Below the pieces are notes generated by a model. It ran no database searches and was not told where the DNA came from. It saw nothing but the letters and a program-made list of their open reading frames with translations. A stretch of 64,000 bases of DNA, from assembly GCA_024236295.1 (NCBI GenBank), contig JACKKT010000003.1, positions 62,001 to 126,000 of the forward strand. Direction: 5' to 3'. This DNA comes from Kordiimonadaceae bacterium (GTDB lineage Bacteria > Pseudomonadota > Alphaproteobacteria > Sphingomonadales > Emcibacteraceae). The position numbers and the translations under genes are program-made. The stretch's first letter is position 1. Every line of letters begins with the position of its first letter. This document shows, piece by piece, positions 1 to 8,909 of the stretch.

Positions 1-1
1 T

Positions 2-373
2 GAAGATTTTGGAGAAACATTTGCTGTTTGGGGGATCCCGGATGGACCTTTTTTGATGTTGCCATTTCTCGGTCCTTCCAATGTAAGAGATTTTACAGGA
101 TTTGTCGTGGATTTCTTCTATGACCCGGTCAGCTTCTGGCTTGCCCATAAACATTGGACATATGTTCGTTATGGCAGGCTTGCACTAAGAGGTCTTATTT
201 ACAGGGAAGAAAATCTGGAAACCCTTGATGACTTAAGTAAGTCCTCTACTGATTTATATGCCACATATCGCAGCAGCTATCGCCAACTTAGGCTTTATGA
301 TATTAACAATGGTGATCTTGATACTCGTGAAGAAGATGATTTGTTCGACGAAGAATTTGATGAGGATTTTTAA
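2..373 (+). CDS. mlaA: MlaA (VacJ) family lipoprotein, C-terminal part
   Basis: The reading frame is open from base 2, so the 5' end lies outside the window. The visible 123 codons begin EDFGETFAVWGIPDGPF and continue MLPFLGPSNVRDFTG and FYDPVSFW, which are characteristic of MlaA. In the family, MlaA is an outer-membrane lipoprotein that removes phospholipids from the outer leaflet and passes them to the MlaC/MlaFEDB retrograde pathway. The C-terminus is very acidic (EEDDLFDEEFDEDF). The signal peptide and lipobox cannot be checked. An ATG at base 53 is internal and should not be taken as the start. Confidence 0.88.
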   Translation, partial: EDFGETFAVWGIPDGPFLMLPFLGPSNVRDFTGFVVDFFYDPVSFWLAHKHWTYVRYGRLALRGLIYREENLETLDDLSKSSTDLYATYRSSYRQLRLYDINNGDLDTREEDDLFDEEFDEDF

Positions 374-447
374 TTCGGATTGTCTTTGATCTTGTTTTTT
401 TATCTCTTTTGTACTTATTATATAAAAAAATAACAAGAGCCTGAGCT

Positions 448-1044
448 ATGACACAAAATATCGATACTGCAAGTCACGTTGATGAAATGCGCTGCGAGGA
501 TGACTTAAAAAGAAGTAACGCTATTAAAGCAAGCCGTACCATGTTACTTATGCAATGGCCGGTATATACAGTTCTTGGCCTGATCGGTATTTTACTGCCC
601 TTAATAGGTGTAGTTGATGAAATCGCCCTTATTGGAACAATTCTTCTTATATCTACAATGACACAAATTGCCATACTGTTAAAATATGGCATTAATCCAG
701 GCTTTGCGTGGAGATTCAGTCTGACTGTTATTACAATGGTGGCATGTATACTCTTGTTATCGGGGGCCCTTGATAATTATTTCTCTTTTGAGCAAATCGT
801 TGGAGGTTACCTTGCTGGGACTGGCGGATATACGGTGATAGAAGGACGCTATTCATTTTCAAGCCGTCATATTGAATCGGTCGTATATTGTGGGTATTTT
901 GGTGGCGTTATGGGTTTAATGCTGTTTACGGGCTGGCCAGATCTGGCTTGGTTGACACCAGTTACGGCACTTAGTCTTTACCTGCTGGCACTTGGCTATA
1001 CTGCTCGTGTATTTATTTATAAAGAGAAAAACAAAATTACCTAA
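448..1044 (+). CDS. HdeD/DUF308-like multi-pass membrane protein
   Basis: A 198-residue protein with a hydrophilic N-terminal tail of about 30 residues, then five to six hydrophobic segments from about residue 34 to 190, ending in a basic tail (IYKEKNKIT). Short helices in pairs with GLIGILLPLIG and AGTGGYTVIEGRYSF loops resemble the DUF308/HdeD family, whose E. coli member is linked to acid resistance. This is a fold-level guess; no catalytic residues are visible. The gene follows mlaA by 74 bp with an AAGAGCC sequence ahead of the ATG. The function is unknown. Confidence 0.6.
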   Translation: MTQNIDTASHVDEMRCEDDLKRSNAIKASRTMLLMQWPVYTVLGLIGILLPLIGVVDEIALIGTILLISTMTQIAILLKYGINPGFAWRFSLTVITMVACILLLSGALDNYFSFEQIVGGYLAGTGGYTVIEGRYSFSSRHIESVVYCGYFGGVMGLMLFTGWPDLAWLTPVTALSLYLLALGYTARVFIYKEKNKIT

Positions 1045-1177
1045 TAAAATATACAGGGAATAGGGTTTTAATAATTCTCACAAAAAATTGATTTAGGAAT
1101 TAATCTAAATTTGAGTATATTTATCTGGATTTATTTTCTGCCTGTAAAACCTTTTGGCATAGAGGGGAAGTCTATCA

Positions 1178-1717
1178 ATGAATAAAATAGCTTTAACAAG
1201 ATCTCTAACTGTGCACTTAATAATTTTTATCAGTTCATTCTTGATAAATACAGCATTTGCACAGGTCGAAACTTCTACCGGCAGGTCGAACGTGACAGTT
1301 ACCAGCATTAGCGATACAGAAATAAAAGCAATTCAGAATATTAGAAAAAGAATTAACAGTGGTGACTATAAAGGAGCCATTAGTCGTTCAAACAGAATCA
1401 TCCGAGGTGAGGACAGAAACAATCGGGACGGATTATCCCATTCTTCTTTTTATAAAGAAGCCTATAACTGTCTATGTGTCAGTTTGGCAGGGATTGGTGA
1501 TACGGAAAGCGCTATGGAAGCCTGCAATACATCGATTGAACTAACTCCTACCCATTGGGAAAGCCTAAAGACAAGAGCTACACTATATTATATGACACAA
1601 AATTTCCCCAAATCACTTGATGATTTCACAAAATCACTTGAAAATGCGCCCGATGATGAAGGAATTAAAGCCGCCCTTAAGCAAAATATTGGTGTTGTGC
1701 AATCTAAAGCTCAATAA
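1178..1717 (+). CDS. Exported TPR-repeat protein
   Basis: A 179-residue protein with a Sec-type signal peptide (hydrophobic residues about 10-26, likely cleaved after NTAFA). At least two tetratricopeptide repeats follow, around residues 85-160 (for example ESAMEACNTSIELTPTHWESLK and PKSLDDFTKSLENAPDDEG). TPR proteins of this size usually act as periplasmic scaffolds; no partner is evident here. A purine-rich AGAGGGGAAG lies upstream of the ATG and supports this start. The gene converges on ettA with a 12-bp gap. The specific role is unknown. Confidence 0.7.
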   Translation: MNKIALTRSLTVHLIIFISSFLINTAFAQVETSTGRSNVTVTSISDTEIKAIQNIRKRINSGDYKGAISRSNRIIRGEDRNNRDGLSHSSFYKEAYNCLCVSLAGIGDTESAMEACNTSIELTPTHWESLKTRATLYYMTQNFPKSLDDFTKSLENAPDDEGIKAALKQNIGVVQSKAQ

Positions 1718-1729
1718 ATAAAAACTTTA

Positions 1730-3409
1730 TTACCGCGTAAGTTTCTTATATTGCATTTTATGAGGACGGTCAGCAGCATCCCCTAACCTTCTTCGGCGGT
1801 CTGCCTCATAATCCTCATAGTTACCTTCAAACCATTCCACATGGGAATTTCCTTCAAATGCAAGGATATGCGTAGCAATCCTGTTTAAAAACCATCTGTC
1901 ATGCGAAATAATAACGGCACAACCGGCGAAATCCTCAAGCGCCGCTTCAAGGGCGCTCAATGTCTCTACGTCAAGATCATTGGTTGGTTCGTCGAGAAGC
2001 AGTACGTTTGCTGGCGTTCTTAACATTTTGGCAAGATGCACCCTGTTTCTTTCACCACCAGACAGTTGACCTAATCTTTTTTGCTGATCCGAACCTTTAA
2101 AATTAAAATTACCGACATAGGCACGGGTTGGAACTTTTCTACCGTTAAAATCAAACACATCAAGCTTATCTGAGATTTCTTCCCAGACCGTTTTGTTGTT
2201 ATCAAGGCCATCACGGCTTTGATCAACATATCCGAGCAATACGGTATCGCCAACACGGATAGAACCTGAATCCGGTTTTTCAATACCAGTGATCATTTTG
2301 AAAAGGGTTGATTTACCGGCACCATTCGGACCAATGACCCCTACAATTCCCCCTGGGGGCAGTTTAAAACTTAGATTTTCAATAAGAAGTCGATCATCAT
2401 AGCCCTTATTCAGGTTTTCGGCTTCAATGACCACTCCGCCTAGTCTAGGCCCTACTGGAATTTGTATCTGAGCCTCACCGTTGCGGCCATCTTGTGCTGC
2501 CGCAAGCAAATCATCATAGGCTTTGATACGTGCTTTGCTTTTCGCTTGACGAGCTTTTGGTGACTGCTGAATCCATTTCAGCTCTCGCTTCATGGTTCGT
2601 TTGCGGCCTTCTTCCATACGTTCTTCCTGCAGAAGACGTTTTTCCTTTTGCTCTAGCCATGAAGAATAGTGGCCTTCATAGGGAATCGCCCGACCACGGT
2701 CAAGTTCAAGAACCCAGTTTACGACATTATCCAGAAAATAACGATCATGGGTAACCAGAATAACTGTTCCTTTATATTCCTGAAGATGGTTTTCAAGCCA
2801 GGCAACGGATTCTGCATCCAAGTGGTTGGTCGGTTCGTCAAGGAGAAGAATTTCAGGTTTTTCAAGAAGTAACCGACATAGAGCTACACGACGGCGTTCT
2901 CCGCCGGATAGTACAGTTACATCAGCATCCTTTGGCGGACAGCGCAAAGCTTCCATTGCAAGCTCAACACGACTGTCCAGATCCCATGCATCTGCTGCAT
3001 CAATTTTATCCTGAAGCTCGCCCTGCCTTGCAATCAGATCATTCATTTCATCATCTGACATTGGCTCGGCAAATTTTGCGCTGATTTCATTAAATTCATC
3101 AACAATGCCTTTTATCTCCCCCATACCATCCATGACATTTTCGAATACGGTTTTTTTCGGATCAAGTTGTGGCTCCTGCTCAAGATATCCGACCCGAACG
3201 CCTTCAGCCGCCCAGGCTTCACCTGTATAATCCTTATCAATACCGGCAATGATTTTCATCAATGTGGATTTACCGGCACCGTTTACACCAATTACAGCAA
3301 TTTTTGCGTCCGGTAGAAATGACAGTGTAATATCACTAAAGGTCGGTTTTGCACCCGGGTAAGTTTTTCCGAGCCCCTTCATTACAAAGCTATATTGATA
3401 AGATGCCAT
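1730..3409 (-). CDS. ettA: Energy-dependent translational throttle protein EttA
   Basis: A 559-residue ABC-F ATPase, close to the usual EttA length of about 555. The first cassette has Walker A GVNGAGKSTL and signature plus Walker B LSGGERRRVALCRLL...LLLDEPTNHLD. The second has GPNGAGKSTL and LSGGERNRVHLAKML...LLLDEPTNDLD. Between them is the charged linker helix rich in K/R/E (about residues 250-300). In the family, EttA binds the ribosomal E site and gates the first elongation steps according to the ATP/ADP ratio. It is cytosolic, with no membrane segments. The gene appears to be transcribed alone. The assignment to EttA rather than another ABC-F protein rests on length and the MASYQYSFVMKGLGKTYPG start. 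Confidence 0.95.
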   Translation of the reverse strand: MASYQYSFVMKGLGKTYPGAKPTFSDITLSFLPDAKIAVIGVNGAGKSTLMKIIAGIDKDYTGEAWAAEGVRVGYLEQEPQLDPKKTVFENVMDGMGEIKGIVDEFNEISAKFAEPMSDDEMNDLIARQGELQDKIDAADAWDLDSRVELAMEALRCPPKDADVTVLSGGERRRVALCRLLLEKPEILLLDEPTNHLDAESVAWLENHLQEYKGTVILVTHDRYFLDNVVNWVLELDRGRAIPYEGHYSSWLEQKEKRLLQEERMEEGRKRTMKRELKWIQQSPKARQAKSKARIKAYDDLLAAAQDGRNGEAQIQIPVGPRLGGVVIEAENLNKGYDDRLLIENLSFKLPPGGIVGVIGPNGAGKSTLFKMITGIEKPDSGSIRVGDTVLLGYVDQSRDGLDNNKTVWEEISDKLDVFDFNGRKVPTRAYVGNFNFKGSDQQKRLGQLSGGERNRVHLAKMLRTPANVLLLDEPTNDLDVETLSALEAALEDFAGCAVIISHDRWFLNRIATHILAFEGNSHVEWFEGNYEDYEADRRRRLGDAADRPHKMQYKKLTR

Positions 3410-3480
3410 TTACGTCTCACATTCGGTTAAATAATTTCGAGCCTGTATAACTCAAAGCACAGAGAATGTGCAATGATAAA

Positions 3481-3512
3481 AAAATCCCCCGCAAATTATG
3501 TCGGGGGATTTT
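3481..3512 (-). terminator. Rho-independent terminator of the 3535-4293 gene
   Basis: An 11-bp perfect inverted repeat (AAAATCCCCCG at 3481-3491 and its complement at 3502-3512) with a 10-nt loop. On the minus strand the GC-rich stem runs into a T-rich tract (TTTTTTTATC). It lies 23 bp after the stop codon of the methyltransferase gene. Confidence 0.85.
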
Positions 3513-3534
3513 ATAAATACTGATAAAATTACAT

Positions 3535-4293
3535 TTATGGATTTCTGAATTTCAATATAAATCGGCTTGTTTTACCGCGAACACTATCATCAAATACCGA
3601 TTTGGAAAGATCATCTGTATTATTTTGCAGTATATCAAGCTCTCCAACAAGTTCAAAACCTGCTTTTGCCATGTCACGCTTAACAATTGCCGGATCAATT
3701 CTGTGGACCGTATTGCCTGTACTACTTGGAGATCCATCAATAGCACGATGGTCAATCACCGCCATTATGCCCCCTGGCTTCAATGCTTTTCTGAATACAC
3801 CAAGAATTCTATCCACATCGACATTAAATCTCTCGAAATAGAAATCATGGAAATTCTGAATGAGAAAAATATAGTCCAGACTATTTTCTTTTAAATCCAG
3901 ACTATTAAAACTAGCATAGATTGGGACAACATTGCTCATATGCGGTGTTTCACGAATATATTTCGCATAGGCATTATCCGGGTCCATTCCTGCATTTGGA
4001 AATGAATGGGCAATCACACGACCGTTCTTACCAACAACGCCTGCAAGTATTTCTGCGTAATAGCCTCCGCTAGAAACCATATCAAGCACCGTATCGCCCG
4101 GGCCTACCCCCATAAATTTAATTACTTCACCCGGTTTTCTAAGTGGATCACGAACTTTATTGGCTTCCATCCTATTTGGATTAGCCACAGCTGCATCAAT
4201 CAGTGCGTCATTGTTCTGTGCGTGTACAGGGCTACTAGTGAAGATACTAAAGATCAAATACACAAGTGAAACTTTCAAAAATTTAGTCACCAT
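3535..4293 (-). CDS. Exported class I SAM-dependent methyltransferase, copy 1
   Basis: A 252-residue protein with an N-terminal signal peptide (hydrophobic residues 7-20, likely cleavage after VHAQ). It then has a Rossmann-type methyltransferase core: motif I VLDMVSSGGYYAEIL at about residues 69-83, then VIAHSFPNAG, IFLIQNFHDFYF (motif IV region) and ALKPGGIMAVIDH (motif V/VI). Related proteins are annotated as predicted methyltransferases (COG4798-type) with unknown substrate. An exported SAM-dependent enzyme is odd because SAM is cytosolic. The next gene upstream (4409-5170) is a clear paralogue, so this is a tandem duplication. A terminator follows the gene. Confidence 0.85.
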   Translation of the reverse strand: MVTKFLKVSLVYLIFSIFTSSPVHAQNNDALIDAAVANPNRMEANKVRDPLRKPGEVIKFMGVGPGDTVLDMVSSGGYYAEILAGVVGKNGRVIAHSFPNAGMDPDNAYAKYIRETPHMSNVVPIYASFNSLDLKENSLDYIFLIQNFHDFYFERFNVDVDRILGVFRKALKPGGIMAVIDHRAIDGSPSSTGNTVHRIDPAIVKRDMAKAGFELVGELDILQNNTDDLSKSVFDDSVRGKTSRFILKFRNP

Positions 4294-4408
4294 ATTTCTT
4301 CCTCCATATTAATATCTGATATAAATCGCCCTTCATAATCAGAGTAGCAAAAAAATAGCCTTAATTATAGCTATAATTCATAATTAGATTGTATCAGTTC
4401 GTATTTTA

Positions 4409-5170
4409 TCAGGGATTTTTGAATTTCATGATGAATCTGCTCGTCTTGCCGCGTACTCTATCATCAAATACCGAAATGGATTTATCATCCGTGTCATTCA
4501 AGAGAATATCTTTCTCACCTTCAAAAATAAAACCTGCACTTTCCATATTTCTTTTGACAATTGCAGGATCAATTCTGTGTAGAGTATCCCCCGAACTACT
4601 TGGTGAGCCTTTGATCGCTTCGTGATCAACAATAGCAATTATGCTCCCGGGTTTCAGTGCCTTATGGTAGGTTGCCATAATTTTATCTAGATCGACATCA
4701 ATGCCTTTATAATAAAAATCATGATAAAACTGGATGATAAAAATCTGATCAAGGCTGTTTTCCTTAAAATCCAGATCATTAATATTGGAATATATGGGAA
4801 CGACATTTTTTAAATGATTTGATGTTCTAATATAAGTTGATGTTGGATTATCAGGGTCTCTTCCAGCATCAGGAAACATTTGCGCTATCACCCGACCTTC
4901 TTCGCCCACTATGAAAGATAATATTTCTGTGTAATATGAGCCATCAGCATACATATCCAAAATCGTCATACCCGGTTTTACACCCATGAATTTTACCACC
5001 TCGGCGGGTTTACGCAATGGATCTCTCGATCTGTTACTTTCTTTTCTGGCAGGATTTTCAATTGCCTGTTTTATTAGATCTTCATACTGATCAGCATTCG
5101 CTGACTGCGATAAAACAGGTAAGATCGCAATTAACATGAATAGTGAAATTTTTTTCAGTTTTGTTGACAT
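4409..5170 (-). CDS. Exported class I SAM-dependent methyltransferase, copy 2
   Basis: A 253-residue paralogue of the 3535-4293 product. The two align over their full length with more than half the residues identical by eye, sharing RDPLRKP, VKFMGV, NVVPIY, HRIDPAIVKR and VRGKTSRFI. It has its own signal peptide (about residues 8-26, ending SANA). Motif I is ILDMYADGSYYTEIL, so the glycine-rich loop differs from copy 1 (ADGSYY versus SSGGYY), which could reflect a different ligand or weaker SAM binding. The start follows a TGGGTGG sequence on the minus strand. The substrate is unknown. Confidence 0.85.
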   Translation of the reverse strand: MSTKLKKISLFMLIAILPVLSQSANADQYEDLIKQAIENPARKESNRSRDPLRKPAEVVKFMGVKPGMTILDMYADGSYYTEILSFIVGEEGRVIAQMFPDAGRDPDNPTSTYIRTSNHLKNVVPIYSNINDLDFKENSLDQIFIIQFYHDFYYKGIDVDLDKIMATYHKALKPGSIIAIVDHEAIKGSPSSSGDTLHRIDPAIVKRNMESAGFIFEGEKDILLNDTDDKSISVFDDRVRGKTSRFIMKFKNP

Positions 5171-5289
5171 TTACCACCCAAATATATTTATGGATTATTT
5201 TATAAATAAGTGCTGCTGATTTTAAGGTATATCGAAAATGAAAAAAGTGAATTCATATCAATTTTTTGTGATATATGGACAAATAGACC

Positions 5290-5757
5290 TTAAATCCAAC
5301 GACGAACTTTTTTCTTATATTTGATATATTCTTCGCCAAATTTTGCTTCAAGATAGGCTTCTTCTTTCTCAATCACCAGTCTGTTCAGAATAATGATAAG
5401 GGGTATCATCATAAAAATTATCCATAATTTATCAAGATAAAGTCCAAATGCCAGCATCATTAGCGCTACGCCAAGATAAATGGGGTTTCTGGAATAGGCA
5501 TAAATACCAGACTGATAAACCTTTGTCACAGATGCATGAACACTTGGGCTTTGCTTATTACGGGCGAATATTCTAAACCCAAGAATTATAATAATTGTGC
5601 CCAAAATGAACAGAACGATCGCAGCTATTTTTTCATTACCTGCCAGGCCAACCGAAAGTGGATATATATAATCCAGAATCAGTCCTAAAATTATTGCTAT
5701 TATATAAAAAACAGGAGGATGAGTAATGATCCCTGCATTATCCTGATGGTCATCCAT
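5290..5757 (-). CDS. Isoprenylcysteine carboxyl methyltransferase (ICMT)-family membrane protein
   Basis: A 155-residue protein with about four hydrophobic segments (residues 14-34, 43-64, 95-115, 112-128). The ICMT/PEMT signature region is SRNPIYLGVALMMLAFG followed by EKEEAYLEAKFGEEYIKYKKKVRRWI at the C-terminus, which forms the SAM-binding part of this integral-membrane methyltransferase family. The bacterial substrate is usually unknown. The gene starts 3 bp after the stop of the upstream amidohydrolase gene, so the two are very probably co-transcribed, and it is the third methyltransferase gene in a row. Confidence 0.85.
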   Translation of the reverse strand: MDDHQDNAGIITHPPVFYIIAIILGLILDYIYPLSVGLAGNEKIAAIVLFILGTIIIILGFRIFARNKQSPSVHASVTKVYQSGIYAYSRNPIYLGVALMMLAFGLYLDKLWIIFMMIPLIIILNRLVIEKEEAYLEAKFGEEYIKYKKKVRRWI

Positions 5758-5760
5758 GCT

Positions 5761-7521
5761 TTATTCCTTCTGAAAAACAATATTTCCTCCAGAAATGGTC
5801 AAAACGACTTTCCCATTAAGAAGCTGTCTCGGATTATGCGCCCCAACATTGAGTAAATCAATATCTGTTATCGTCATGTCTGCCCACTTACCGGGTTCAA
5901 GCTTACCGGTCTCATTTTCAAGAAATGCGGCAAAAGCCGCCCAGTTTGTATAGCCCCGAATTGCTTCCTCTGCAGTCAGTTTTTCTTCAGGATACCATCC
6001 GCCTGCTGGCTCACCATCACGGCTTTGACGCGTTATGGCCGAATGAAGTCCGTAAAAAATATTCCAGTCATACCCCATCAGATCAGATCCAAACGCAAGG
6101 GGAACATTATTTCTACGGAATGTGCGCCAGGCATATGCCCCTTTGGCCCGTTCCGGACCAATCCGATCAACTGTCCAGACTTTATCTTCTGCCACAAAAG
6201 GCGGCTGTACCGCAGCAATGATATCCAGATCATCATAAAGTTTGAAATCATCCGGGTGAACAACCTGTGCATGCTCAACACGGTGGCGAAGTTTTTGAAG
6301 TTCAGGATTCTTTGCAATATTATCTTTAAAAAAATGTAAGACTTCCCGGTTTCCGCCATCGCCAATAGCATGGATGTTTATCTGGAATCCTGCCTGCATT
6401 ATATCACCGATTTCTTTGGTGAAAAATCCGTAATCTTCCCCTGACACGCCAAACTGCCCCGGCATGTCGGAATATTCTTCAATCATTTTTGCGCCACGTG
6501 CACCGAGTGAACCGTCGTAATATCCTTTAACCGAATGGACGAATAGTTTATTGCTTTCGTATCTGATCGGTCCCGACTTTATCCATTCCAGCATTTGTGG
6601 CTTATCCCTGCCGCTTATCATTGCGCTTACCCTTATCTGTAATTCACCTGCTTCATTTAATGATTGATAGGCTTTCATAATCGGGGTGTTCGCCCCTGCA
6701 TGATGGACCATGACATAGCCATCATTGGCCATTAGCTGAAGACCGTTTTTTAATCTGTTCATCATTCGCTCATGGCTTAATGGCGGAACGGCATCACGAT
6801 ATAAGGCAACACCACGATTTCTAACCGCCCCATTTGGCTCCCCATTTTCATAGCGGTGAATTATTCCTCCAACCGGATTTTCACTTTCCTTCGTAATTCC
6901 TGCAGCTGCCATCGCCAGTTTGTTGCCCCAGGCCCCAAATCCATTCGTGCCATCCATAAGGACGGGATTATCAGGAACCCGTTCCGATAATAGTTTCTCA
7001 GTCGGATATTTATCTGCCCAACGTCCCTCGTCCCATCCTCTAGCAACAATCCATTGCCCCTTTGGAACATTATATTTTTTTATATGATCGACGACCCGCT
7101 GAACCGCTTCTTCTTCTGTTTGAACGCCTTTCAGGTCAACATCATCCAATGTAGCTCCCAATTCTTCTATATGTGCATGTGTATCTACAAATCCTGGATA
7201 AATATAATTTCCTTTTACATCAATGACTTTAGTCTGTGGTCCCTTATATTTTTCCATATCCAGATCGCTGCCTATGGCCAATATAATCCCATCCTTGATA
7301 GCGACCGCCTGGGCATCAGGCTGCCAGTTTCCGTCTTTAATCGGTGCATCGCCAGCAGGCATTCCCTCTATGGAAGGCTCGCCCCATGAAAAACTGTATA
7401 TTTTGCCATTCATTAGAATTGATTCTGCAATTTCGGTTTCTGTTTTATTCAATTCTGTCGATTGCTGTTCACAGCCAATGACAAAAACCAATAGAAAGGT
7501 AAGGGCAATTTTTTTAATCAT
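5761..7521 (-). CDS. Amidohydrolase (YtcJ/Amidohydro_3 family), predicted lipoprotein
   Basis: A metal-dependent amidohydrolase. The start at 7521 is chosen because MIKKIALTFLLVFVIGC gives an ideal lipoprotein signal peptide with lipobox VIGC; starts at 7536 or 7557 only add a hydrophilic tail, and the latter overlaps the upstream gene. The metal-binding motif is FVDTHAHIEELG, followed by a TIM-barrel region with HHAGANTP, HAIGDGGNREVLHF, RHRVEHAQVVHPDD and FGSDLMGYDWN. This layout is typical of YtcJ-like hydrolases, which act on N-acyl or imide bonds and include enzymes such as NfdA. The substrate is not known. The location is probably the periplasmic side of a membrane. Confidence 0.88.
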   Translation of the reverse strand: MIKKIALTFLLVFVIGCEQQSTELNKTETEIAESILMNGKIYSFSWGEPSIEGMPAGDAPIKDGNWQPDAQAVAIKDGIILAIGSDLDMEKYKGPQTKVIDVKGNYIYPGFVDTHAHIEELGATLDDVDLKGVQTEEEAVQRVVDHIKKYNVPKGQWIVARGWDEGRWADKYPTEKLLSERVPDNPVLMDGTNGFGAWGNKLAMAAAGITKESENPVGGIIHRYENGEPNGAVRNRGVALYRDAVPPLSHERMMNRLKNGLQLMANDGYVMVHHAGANTPIMKAYQSLNEAGELQIRVSAMISGRDKPQMLEWIKSGPIRYESNKLFVHSVKGYYDGSLGARGAKMIEEYSDMPGQFGVSGEDYGFFTKEIGDIMQAGFQINIHAIGDGGNREVLHFFKDNIAKNPELQKLRHRVEHAQVVHPDDFKLYDDLDIIAAVQPPFVAEDKVWTVDRIGPERAKGAYAWRTFRRNNVPLAFGSDLMGYDWNIFYGLHSAITRQSRDGEPAGGWYPEEKLTAEEAIRGYTNWAAFAAFLENETGKLEPGKWADMTITDIDLLNVGAHNPRQLLNGKVVLTISGGNIVFQKE

Positions 7522-7537
7522 ATTTAACTCATTCATT

Positions 7538-8005
7538 TTAATATTTTGAAAAAACATTATTTAAAATTCTTTCCAACCAAATCTGGTCAGTTTTATCAAA
7601 AGTGGCAAATTTCGTGCTGTCAACATCAAATATAGCGATCAGATCACCCTTGCCATTTAGAACCGGCACAACAATTTCAGAATTGGATCGACTGTCACAG
7701 GCAATATGACCAGGAAATTCATGAACATTTTCGACAATTTGTGTCTCACGGGTGCTCGCCGCTTTACCGCAAACCCCACGGTCAAATGAAATACGAAGGC
7801 AGCCAAGTGTCCCCTGATAGGGTCCCACGACTAGTTCGTTTCTTTTTTCCTGATCAACAATGTAAAAACCAACCCAATAGTAATCCTCAAATGCCAGATT
7901 AAGAAGACAACTTATGGAAGACATGTTGGCAATCATATTGGGTTCGTCCCTGGTGACGCTGTAAATTTCTGCTTCAACAAGTTGATATTTTGATTCTTTT
8001 TCCAT
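7538..8005 (-). CDS. msrC: Free methionine-(R)-sulfoxide reductase (GAF domain)
   Basis: A 155-residue single GAF-domain protein matching fRMsr (YebR/MsrC) in length. The core YYWVGFYIVD, LVVGPYQGTLGCLRI, GVCGKAA and FPGHIACDSRSNSEIVVPV contains the three cysteines of the family's catalytic and resolving set (in TLGC, GVC and IAC). The enzyme reduces free L-methionine-(R)-sulfoxide using thioredoxin, in the cytosol. It is the first gene of a minus-strand run with the amidohydrolase 16 bp downstream, and it is divergent from the GntR/ABC operon. Confidence 0.93.
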   Translation of the reverse strand: MEKESKYQLVEAEIYSVTRDEPNMIANMSSISCLLNLAFEDYYWVGFYIVDQEKRNELVVGPYQGTLGCLRISFDRGVCGKAASTRETQIVENVHEFPGHIACDSRSNSEIVVPVLNGKGDLIAIFDVDSTKFATFDKTDQIWLERILNNVFSKY

Positions 8006-8141
8006 TAAATAAACACCTCAGATTCACCTTTCTGACCATTATATAACACTTAGTCCTTCCAGAAAATGAAAATAAAATAATAATTAACCATTTGTTTTTA
8101 ATCCTCTTTTTATGATTTAATACAAAATTTTATATTTCATA

Positions 8142-8182
8142 TTGACAATAATTGATATAGTGTTATATATAACTACAACACT
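8142..8182 (+). promoter_or_regulatory. Sigma-70-like promoter with YtrA-type operator
   Basis: TTGACA at 8142-8147 and TATATA at 8164-8169 are 16 bp apart and precede the small-ORF/GntR/ABC operon. The -10 region overlaps an inverted repeat AGTGTT (8159-8164) - N12 - AACACT (8177-8182). A further copy of the longer half-site lies inverted at 8040-8050 (TATATAACACT versus AGTGTTATATA at 8159-8169). YtrA-subfamily GntR regulators are known to bind AGTGT-N-ACACT type repeats, so autorepression of the operon is a natural reading. Confidence 0.6.
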
Positions 8183-8224
8183 TAAACACCAAAACACGTA
8201 TTATTGTTATTAAGGAACTTAAAA

Positions 8225-8446
8225 ATGTTGAATTTATATAAAAACGCAATCAGCCCAAACAGCTTTCTTGGACTAGTTGGAAACAGACCACAAACAGACA
8301 CAAAAATTCTTGAGCACAATAACAGCAGAATTTTTGCCAGTTTTGCCATTCTTAGCTTGCTTATATTGTCTGTAATTTCAAATGGCAGTCAGAACCAATT
8401 GGGATTTGGCATAGAAAGTCATACTGAAAAAACTTTTGTTGCATAA
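8225..8446 (+). CDS. Small membrane protein, first gene of GntR/ABC operon
   Basis: A 73-residue protein with one hydrophobic segment (RIFASFAILSLLILSVIS, about residues 36-53). The start at 8225 is chosen over 8204 because AAGGA lies 8 bp before it. No family is recognised. It sits between the operator-bearing promoter and the gntR gene, so it would be transcribed with the ABC transporter. It may be a leader-type or accessory peptide of that transporter. It could also be non-functional; support is the ribosome binding site and its position. Confidence 0.5.
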   Translation: MLNLYKNAISPNSFLGLVGNRPQTDTKILEHNNSRIFASFAILSLLILSVISNGSQNQLGFGIESHTEKTFVA

Positions 8447-8514
8447 ATCAGCCAATGAATGGGATCGTCCGCAAAAGCAAATTTGAGACAAAATTATTAT
8501 GATTGGAAAATACT

Positions 8515-8898
8515 GTGACAGAACAATGGACAGATGACAGACCTATATATCTCCAACTGAAGGATCAAATTCTCTCAATGATCATGGATGGGATACTAGA
8601 GGAGGGAGAGGCTCTCCCTTCGGTTAGAAAGGTTGCAGTAGAATATCAGATTAATCCTATTACAGCTTCAAAAGCCTATTCTGAGCTGGTTGATGAAGGA
8701 CTTGTTGAAAAACGAAGGGGACTTGGAATGTATATTTTAGAAGGAGCGAGAAAAAATTTACTCGCCGCCGAACAAAAAAACTTTATGGAAGTGGAATGGC
8801 CAAAAATCATGGAGCGTATTTCAAGGTTGGGAATTGATCCTGAATCTTTGCTGGCCGCCTCTTCTCATAAAAGTTCAGCGCCAGATACTAAAAAATAA
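8515..8898 (+). CDS. GntR-family regulator, YtrA subfamily
   Basis: About 128 residues: an N-terminal winged helix (PIYLQLKDQILSMIMDGIL, LPSVRKVAVEYQINPITASKAYSELVDEGLVEKRRGLGMYI) with a short C-terminal tail. The lack of a large effector domain defines the YtrA subfamily. Such regulators usually repress an adjacent ABC transporter operon. The start is uncertain: a TTG at 8503 is in frame, but the GTG at 8515 has TTGGA 7-8 bp upstream and gives an N-terminus like other family members. The ATPase gene starts 11 bp downstream. Its operator is probably the repeat at 8159-8182. Confidence 0.88.
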   Translation: MTEQWTDDRPIYLQLKDQILSMIMDGILEEGEALPSVRKVAVEYQINPITASKAYSELVDEGLVEKRRGLGMYILEGARKNLLAAEQKNFMEVEWPKIMERISRLGIDPESLLAASSHKSSAPDTKK

Positions 8899-8909
8899 AG
8901 GACATGAAA

